Source: Deltaproteobacteria bacterium (GTDB lineage Bacteria > Desulfobacterota > Desulfuromonadia > Geobacterales > DSM-12255). Taken from it: a stretch of DNA of 5,105 nucleotides. A program made the position numbers and the translations under genes. The DNA is taken from the NCBI GenBank assembly GCA_017861215.1, contig JAGFXN010000133.1, forward strand, positions 1 to 5,105, in the 5' to 3' direction. Of the stretch, positions 1 to 5,105 are shown piece after piece; the first letter of the stretch is position 1, and each line of letters starts with the position of its first letter. The notes under the pieces were generated by a model, which did no database searches, had not been told where the DNA came from, and saw only the letters and a program-made list of their open reading frames with translations.

Positions 1-12
1 CCAGGGCAAGCA

Positions 13-984
13 ATGAACCGACTCACCGTTGCGGAATTTATCGAACGTTCACCATGCATCCTCGGCGAGGGGGCGGTCATCGAGCGTCTGCGACGCTGTG
101 GCGGCCTGGAGCTCGACCCGTACCTGGTCAATGCGGCATTTATCTATGAGGATGCCAAGCGAACTTCTCTGGAGGCCATCTGTCGACAATACCTGGATAT
201 CGGTTGTCAGTTCGACCTGCCGCTCCTCATCTCCACCCCCACCTGGCGGGCGAGCCGGGAGCGCATTGCCGCGGCCGGTTATGGCGGCATCGACGTGAAC
301 GGCGACAATGTCCGCTTTCTTGACGCGCTGCGGCTGAGTTACGGCGGTTATGCGGCAAAAGTTGTCATCTGCGGCTTGCTGAGCTGCCGTGGGGATGCCT
401 ATAATCCTGCCGAGGCGCTCTCTGCTGAGGAAGCACGGGAGTTCCACTCCTGGCAGGCAGCACGCCTGGCTGCTGCCGGCACCGATTTTCTGCTCGCCGC
501 AACTCTGCCGGCCTTGAGCGAGGCAACCGGCCTGGCGCTGGCGTGCGCCGCCACCGGCAAGCCGTACATGATCAGCTTTGTTGCCCGCCCTGAAGGCACT
601 CTGCTGGACGGTACCCCTCTCAAGGACGCCATCGCGGCCATCGATGCCGTCCCGGCGCCCCGCCCCCTGGCCTATCTGCTCAACTGCACTCATGTCTCGT
701 TTGCCAGGACGGCGCTGCTCCATGAAGTCAACTCCTCCCCCCGGGTGCGGCAACGGATTATCGGCCTGCTGGCCAATACGGCGGCGCTCAGCCCCGAAGA
801 GCTGAACGAGAGCAGCTGTCTGGTTGAGGAAAACCCGGATTCCTTCGGCCAATCAGTTGCCGGACTGCAACGGGAATTCGGCTTGAAGATTGTGGGGGGC
901 TGTTGCGGCACCGATGACCGGCATATCAGGTCTCTGGCGGCACTGCTTGCCGCATCTGCCGGCGCAGGGGCGGCTGTGCAGTAA
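13..984 (+). CDS. Homocysteine S-methyltransferase family protein, divergent substrate site
   Basis: This is a probable cytoplasmic zinc-dependent methyltransferase with the S-methyl_trans TIM-barrel fold (the MmuM, BHMT and MetH N-terminal family). Family members move a methyl group to a thiol, usually homocysteine, giving methionine. The zinc ligands are visible: Cys225 in LLNCTH and Cys297/Cys298 in VGGCCGTDDRHI. The N-terminal ILGEGAVIERLRR (16-28) matches the family's ILDGAMATEL-type motif, with Glu19 where Asp is usual. ISFVARPEGTLLDGTPLKDA (187-206) matches the conserved SF...G.L.DGTPL strand and loop. The family's ET dipeptide (CETLP in MmuM, as I recall it) reads AATLP here, so Ala163 replaces the substrate-binding Glu. 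Length (323 residues) is normal. ATG at 13 is preceded by AGGG at 3-6 with 6-base spacing. The frame is open to the left edge, but this start suits the family N terminus. The C-terminal tail is Ala-rich. The family is firm; the substrate is not known. Confidence 0.9.
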   Translation: MNRLTVAEFIERSPCILGEGAVIERLRRCGGLELDPYLVNAAFIYEDAKRTSLEAICRQYLDIGCQFDLPLLISTPTWRASRERIAAAGYGGIDVNGDNVRFLDALRLSYGGYAAKVVICGLLSCRGDAYNPAEALSAEEAREFHSWQAARLAAAGTDFLLAATLPALSEATGLALACAATGKPYMISFVARPEGTLLDGTPLKDAIAAIDAVPAPRPLAYLLNCTHVSFARTALLHEVNSSPRVRQRIIGLLANTAALSPEELNESSCLVEENPDSFGQSVAGLQREFGLKIVGGCCGTDDRHIRSLAALLAASAGAGAAVQ

Positions 985-1255
985 AATCCGTGCGAACGGG
1001 GGAGCATTCGAGGGCAGCTGCCGACAAGAAGGGCTCCGCCGTTTTCCGGCGAGCTTTTGCGAAGGATTGCCGTTGCCGGTTGACATCGAGGCTCCACCGG
1101 GTGAGGGGTGTGTCATGGGGAATGCTGCCGCGGAGCAGAAGTCGACGGCTGCGCTCCAGTCGCCGGAAGCAGGCAGCAGCAGAAGCATGCCGGCAAGCTG
1201 CAGCCTGAGTATGGGGGGATGGAAGCTTCTCATCGTTGCGCTTCAGCCTTGAGGA
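985..1255. other. Intergenic gap between convergent genes
   Basis: This spacer of 271 bases separates the 3' ends of the two genes. It contains the hairpin at 1029-1058 and otherwise nothing I can assign. A TTGACA at 1080-1085 has no matching -10 box. Several short G+C-rich inverted repeats occur at about 1126-1200 (GGAGC/GCTCC and GCCGG/CCGGC arms), but none is followed by a T run on either strand. Open frames crossing the gap have Arg/Ser/Pro/Cys-rich translations typical of chance frames. Confidence 0.7.
1029..1058 (+). terminator. Probable intrinsic terminator of the methyltransferase gene
   Basis: The arm GCTCCGCCG (1033-1041) pairs with CGGCGAGC (1047-1054) in 8 base pairs with one bulged C. 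The loop is TTTTC and TTTT (1055-1058) follows directly. The AAGG at 1029-1032 can extend pairing into the T run. It lies 44 bases past the stop of the upstream gene, a usual place for a rho-independent terminator. On the opposite strand the hairpin is followed by CCTTCTTGT, so it might also act weakly on the convergent gene, about 200 bases past that gene's stop. The short T run limits confidence. Confidence 0.6.
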
Positions 1256-4200
1256 TTATTGGTGCAGCGCCTTCAGGCCGTCCTTGATCGAATTCTGGTC
1301 AAACTTGAAGCGGAACTGGACAAACGGGCCCTGGGCGGTATAGTTGGCGGCCGAAAAATCCTTGTCATGGAAACCGACAACATTGTACCCCAGGCTGATC
1401 CAGGCGTTCTCCATGACATTGTAGCCCACGGACGGGCCGAAGCTGTAGCCGAACTGATGGCTGTCCCAGGTGTGCAGCATTGAGCTGCGCAGGCCGAGAT
1501 CCCACTCTTTCGTCAGGTCGTAACGCCCTTCAATGCCGATCAGGTCGGTATAGCCGCTGTAATCATTTTCGTCGATCTTCTCCAGAACGTATTTAGCCCC
1601 GTACTGCAGAGATACCTGTGTCTGTTTGTCAGGCCTGTAGTTGGCATTCAGGTTGTTGACAATCCTTCTCCCCTGCGTGGACGAGGTGGCGGTCTTATCC
1701 TCGGTTGCGATCAGATCCAGCCGGTCGAGAATGATCCATTTAGTAACCGGCGGACGATAGGCAAGACCAAAGCGGAGGTCGCCAGCAGTCCTGCTGCTGC
1801 CGCCGGGCGACTGGGTGTGGAACAGCTGCAGCCTTGCCGTCCAGCCCCAGTTTAGTCCCTGTTCATTGATGAGTCCGGAAAGTATGCCCCATTTGTCATC
1901 CGTGTCACTGTTTCTAAATTCGACACGGTTCGACCAGACCAGTTTCTTTGCAGTGTAGTTCGCGCCGAGCGAGACAGCAGTGAAATCCTCACCGCCTGAT
2001 GCCGGTGGGACATATCTGGGATTGTATAAACTGTAACCGGCCTTCTTCCGGATGGTCTGGTTATGATCCAGGCCACCGTCTACTACCCATTGGGGGGTCA
2101 CCTGCCACTTCTGGGCAAGACCGACATTGGCAAATGTTCGCTCGCTGTTTTCTTTGATGTCGTTGACCATTGATGTCGCCATTGTGCCGCCGCTCCAGGG
2201 GGTTGTTTTCATGCCGACACGGGTGGTGTTGGTGTTGGCGGCGGTTCCGTAGGTAAGCTCTTCCTGGGCGAAGAGTTGCGTCTCTTTGGTCAGCTGGTAA
2301 TCCAGGCCGAAAATGGATCTGGTCGGGAAATCGGTAGTATCGTTGTTGTTGAACAGTGACTGCTCGTGATCTGCCCGGAGTGTCAGCCGCTCATTCAGGG
2401 TTTTCCAACTGCCGCCGGCTGCTGCCTGAATCGATGTGTTGTTGCTGCCGTCCGCCAGCGAGTCATTGGCATAACGCAGACCGACTCTGCCGCTGTACTG
2501 CTTGTCAGTGTAGGTAGCCAGGCTTTCGATAAAGTCCCTGACAGCACCGTCCGCCAGGTTATACTGGCGATACGCCTGCCCACCGACCGCCAGCTGCTGG
2601 TTCAGTTTATACGCGCCATCAACGCCGAATTTGCGGGTGCCGGTTTCGCTTCCCTGCTGCTGGCCGAGACCGAAACCGCTCTCCTGTTCACGGTAATAGG
2701 CCCTGCCATCAAAGTTCTTGTCAGTATGGGTGATTTCGGCAAGCCAGGCATTGCCGTTGGTCTTTGTTGTCCCGACGTCGGTAGTGGTGGTGGCAAATTC
2801 AGCCCGTGCCCTTGTTCCCGGTCCCAGCTGCAAGCCGCCATCGACGCCGTACAGATTGCTCTCGCCGCTGACCTGACCTTCATGCACATAGGTGGCGCCG
2901 GCCTTGAGCCTGCCGTTCAGGAGCGTCGTCCCGGCCCGCCCGCCGTAGGTCAGCGCGTCACCGCCGGTATTGGTTATTTCATAGTCAACCACGATAAACA
3001 CGGGGTTTAGTCGCTCATCCTTGCTTGGTACAGGGCTCTTGAAGAAGATGGCGCCGGTGTCGTAGTCGATAGTGTAGTCTATGAACCGGCTCAGCTGGCG
3101 TGAATCGGTGACGATCTCGCTGTGAAATCTGTCGTGGGTTTCAATGGTGATTTTATCGGAGTTGATGACAATCCCTTTGCGCGAGAGCCGGTACAGACCG
3201 GAGGTGCCGTCGCCACGCAGCTCATCCTTGACAAATGACTGCCCGGTTTCCGCACCGAAGACGGTAGCCTCGAAATTTTTCGAACGGAATTCGCTCTTGA
3301 TGCCGTTCATCCTCCGGCTGTAACGGGAAAGCTCAGTGACCGTAAGGCCGGTGTCGTAATCACCGAACAGGGCATAGAACTGGTCACGTTCGATCTTCAG
3401 ATAGAGCTTGCTCTGGCTTGCTGCTTCATACCCCTGGGCAGTGGCGTCACCATAGAGGGTGTAGTAGTTGTTAGGGTCGATGGTCTGGAAGAGGGCGTTG
3501 CCGGCAACCCCGGTCCGCTGCTTGGCACTGTCGTATGCCATGGTGAGGAGCCATTCACCCTTGATGGTCCCCTTGGCGTAGAGGGCAAGGCGCTCCCTGT
3601 CATAGAGATGATCTTCGGCCCCGGACGATTTCGCATTCTCCATGTGTCCGGAGAGCGTGTTGTAGCCAGCTGTCCCTTCGGCGATACCGACCAGTATCCA
3701 GTCACGCATCTTCGGCTTCACATAGGTTTCAACATCAAGCATCGCCTTGTTGTAGGAAAGTTGCGTGCGATACATGCCGCTGGAGGTGACCGGCTGGAAA
3801 TTTATCCAGCCGTCGCCTGAGACAGAAACAGTTGCCATGGCTGCTGCCGTACCAAAGACGCTGTCTGTCAGGGGGCGTAACTCACCCCCTTTGAGGGTCA
3901 GCTCGACAGAGGCATGCACCGGTTTTTCGTCCTTGTCAAAAAGCCGTACCTGCATTTTGACCGGGGTTTTACCGTCGGCAATATTCCCGTCTGCAGAGAC
4001 AAGTCGGATATAGGTAATTTCTCCGGCCCTGGCGATTGTGGTGCTCTTGTCGAAGCGGACGACACCAAAGGTGTCGACACCTTTCAATTGGAGGGTATGT
4101 TCGCCAACATCGCCAAAATCAACGCCGATATAGGTGTAAAGAGATTTATCTGACTTATGATCCTTCATGCTGAAACCGATGCGTTCAGCAGGCACCTCTT

Positions 4201-5105
4201 TACCATCTATCGACAGCACCGGGGTAAGTGCGGAGTTGAGCACAATACGCACCGCATTGATCTGGCTGGCGACAACGCTCTTATCCGGTGGTGACAGGAT
4301 GCCGTCATCCTCTGTGACGTGATTGCCGTTATCTTTTGCCGGCTGTGCCACTGTGGGACTGACAACGGATTTTTCAATACGCTCCTGATACAGTTCGCTG
4401 TCGTCTTTAATGACGGTCTCCTGAGCAACCGGTTTATCTTTGTCAGGTAATGGCTCGTCAACCCTGTTTACTTCATCAAGAGCCGCTGAATAATCGGTAT
4501 CTGCATTCAGGCTGCTTATCGACTTGTCGGCAGGATCAGAGAGGACGACAGCCACGCTGCTCTTCAGCTGCTCGATTGGATTTTCACCATCAAGCAGCGC
4601 CTGAAATTGCAGGCTCAGATTTTTCCCGTTGGCAATATCGGTAAAGGTGTAAGTGAGATTGGTCGCAGTCGTTTCCGGATCGTTGACAGCTTTTCCGGAA
4701 AATGAGGATGTCCCGGTAATGTACAGCAGGTTTGGCGGCAGTGTAATGGTAGCTTTGATGCTCTTTTGCGGGTTCTTGATATTTCGCAGGCGAACGCGGA
4801 AATGGACGACCCCTTCATTGACCGCGGCAAGCAGTTCCACGCGTTCGGCGTTATTTTCGGGTGCAACCGGTAGTTTGCTGGTTTTATTAAGCTGCTTATT
4901 CTGATCTGTTCCCTGCTGCTGCGGCTGCTGATTGCCCTGTGCAGGCGGCATGGCTGTTTCAGTTGGGTTTGAGGAAGATTGCGGTATCACAACTGTTTCT
5001 TTGAGCTGCAGCGGTGCAAGCGGCAGTGGCGCTTCATTCTTCTGCACGACCGGCGCACCGACCGTTTCCAGTTTTTCGACGCCGCTTCTCTCCTTGATCA
5101 GCTTG
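1256..5105 (-). CDS. Large outer-membrane beta-barrel protein with N-terminal Ig-like domains (5' partial)
   Basis: This is probably an outer-membrane protein of unknown function. Residues are counted from the GTG at 5047; 19 more codons in frame precede it to the window edge without a stop. No Shine-Dalgarno lies close before that GTG, and no signal peptide is visible, so the true start is outside. Order of parts: Pro/Gln-rich stretch (about 22-66); DUF11-like Ig domain (about 68-172); acidic Asp/Glu/Lys linker (about 173-256); Ig-like segment (about 260-340); Big_1/invasin-like segment (about 340-445) with GEITYIRLVSADGNIADGKT; core (about 446-700) with YYTLYGD, YALFGDYDTGLTVTELSRY, GTSGLYRLSRKGIV and DYTIDYDTGAIFF; then alternating strands to the end (about 700-1250). 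The last strand is GPFVQFRFKFD, followed by a tail of about 13 residues. The visible protein has no cysteine. No TonB plug or OmpA-type peptidoglycan-binding domain is seen. The stop is TAA at 1256-1258. The barrel and Ig calls rest on pattern reading; transport, adhesion or assembly roles are all possible. Confidence 0.8.
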   Translation of the reverse strand, partial: KLIKERSGVEKLETVGAPVVQKNEAPLPLAPLQLKETVVIPQSSSNPTETAMPPAQGNQQPQQQGTDQNKQLNKTSKLPVAPENNAERVELLAAVNEGVVHFRVRLRNIKNPQKSIKATITLPPNLLYITGTSSFSGKAVNDPETTATNLTYTFTDIANGKNLSLQFQALLDGENPIEQLKSSVAVVLSDPADKSISSLNADTDYSAALDEVNRVDEPLPDKDKPVAQETVIKDDSELYQERIEKSVVSPTVAQPAKDNGNHVTEDDGILSPPDKSVVASQINAVRIVLNSALTPVLSIDGKEVPAERIGFSMKDHKSDKSLYTYIGVDFGDVGEHTLQLKGVDTFGVVRFDKSTTIARAGEITYIRLVSADGNIADGKTPVKMQVRLFDKDEKPVHASVELTLKGGELRPLTDSVFGTAAAMATVSVSGDGWINFQPVTSSGMYRTQLSYNKAMLDVETYVKPKMRDWILVGIAEGTAGYNTLSGHMENAKSSGAEDHLYDRERLALYAKGTIKGEWLLTMAYDSAKQRTGVAGNALFQTIDPNNYYTLYGDATAQGYEAASQSKLYLKIERDQFYALFGDYDTGLTVTELSRYSRRMNGIKSEFRSKNFEATVFGAETGQSFVKDELRGDGTSGLYRLSRKGIVINSDKITIETHDRFHSEIVTDSRQLSRFIDYTIDYDTGAIFFKSPVPSKDERLNPVFIVVDYEITNTGGDALTYGGRAGTTLLNGRLKAGATYVHEGQVSGESNLYGVDGGLQLGPGTRARAEFATTTTDVGTTKTNGNAWLAEITHTDKNFDGRAYYREQESGFGLGQQQGSETGTRKFGVDGAYKLNQQLAVGGQAYRQYNLADGAVRDFIESLATYTDKQYSGRVGLRYANDSLADGSNNTSIQAAAGGSWKTLNERLTLRADHEQSLFNNNDTTDFPTRSIFGLDYQLTKETQLFAQEELTYGTAANTNTTRVGMKTTPWSGGTMATSMVNDIKENSERTFANVGLAQKWQVTPQWVVDGGLDHNQTIRKKAGYSLYNPRYVPPASGGEDFTAVSLGANYTAKKLVWSNRVEFRNSDTDDKWGILSGLINEQGLNWGWTARLQLFHTQSPGGSSRTAGDLRFGLAYRPPVTKWIILDRLDLIATEDKTATSSTQGRRIVNNLNANYRPDKQTQVSLQYGAKYVLEKIDENDYSGYTDLIGIEGRYDLTKEWDLGLRSSMLHTWDSHQFGYSFGPSVGYNVMENAWISLGYNVVGFHDKDFSAANYTAQGPFVQFRFKFDQNSIKDGLKALHQ
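4067..4084. repeat. Perfect 18-base palindrome inside the outer-membrane protein gene
   Basis: AAAGGTGTCGACACCTTT reads the same on both strands. It overlaps a second inverted repeat, GACACC-AAA-GGTGTC, at 4061-4075, so the GACACC unit occurs at 4061 and 4076 around an inverted copy. On the minus strand it encodes KGVDTF within an Ig-like segment. A perfect palindrome of this length has roughly a 2% chance of occurring somewhere in a window of this size, so coincidence shaped by codon choice is the default explanation. Confidence 0.5.

Noticed and set aside
49..852. A 267-codon minus-strand frame opposite the methyltransferase gene
   Set aside because: The + strand frame has clear family motifs, including NCTH and GGCCGTDD. 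The antisense frame is Gly/Arg/Gln-rich with no motif and is explained by high G+C content.
1080..1108. TTGACA resembling a -35 promoter box in the gap
   Set aside because: The 17-base spaced position reads GAGGGG rather than a TATAAT-like box, and no supported + strand gene begins downstream before the convergent gene.
1126..1200. Several short G+C-rich inverted repeats that might be an RNA gene or a minus-strand terminator
   Set aside because: The stems are short, with bulges or long loops, and no T run follows on either strand. Such pairings are expected by chance in G+C-rich sequence.
2366..3010. A 214-codon + strand frame antisense to the large gene, with a fairly smooth hydrophobic-looking translation
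   Set aside because: It lies wholly opposite a continuous frame with strong beta-barrel patterning, and its translation shows no recognisable domain or motif. It is a mirror effect of barrel codon usage.
4914..4932. CTG-rich tract resembling a short tandem repeat
   Set aside because: It encodes the Gln-rich stretch QQPQQQ with imperfect units. It is ordinary low-complexity coding sequence and not a clear microsatellite.

Overview
The window holds two convergent protein genes and the 271-base gap between them. It looks like a Gram-negative bacterium, because one gene encodes a very large outer-membrane beta-barrel protein. The style of that protein (Ig-like domains, then a long barrel ending in an FRFKFDQ-type strand) and the methyltransferase subtype suggest an anaerobic deltaproteobacterium of the Geobacter/Desulfuromonas kind. 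That placement is inference from memory of such proteins, not a search result. Base composition varies along the window: bases 61-120 are about 75% G+C and bases 4321-4380 about 48%.

Left part (13-984, + strand): a complete 323-residue protein of the homocysteine S-methyltransferase (S-methyl_trans) fold. All three zinc-ligand cysteines are present. The usual substrate-binding Glu is replaced by Ala, so its substrate may not be homocysteine. A likely intrinsic terminator lies 44 bases past its stop codon.

Middle (985-1255): non-coding as far as can be seen. It holds the terminator hairpin but no convincing promoter, RNA gene or repeat.

Right part (1256-5105, - strand): one continuous reading frame that runs off the right edge. 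Its visible 1282 residues contain a Pro/Gln-rich stretch, a DUF11-like Ig domain, an acidic linker, two further Ig-like segments (the second Big_1/invasin-like), a conserved-looking core, and about 560 residues of alternating beta strands that fit an outer-membrane barrel. The GTG at 5047 is only the first start-type codon inside the window. The frame stays open upstream of it, so the real N terminus and signal peptide lie outside.

The two genes are transcribed toward each other, and nothing in the sequence links them functionally. I see no mobile element, CRISPR array, tRNA or rRNA. The most interesting material is the poorly characterised outer-membrane protein and the substrate-site change in the methyltransferase.
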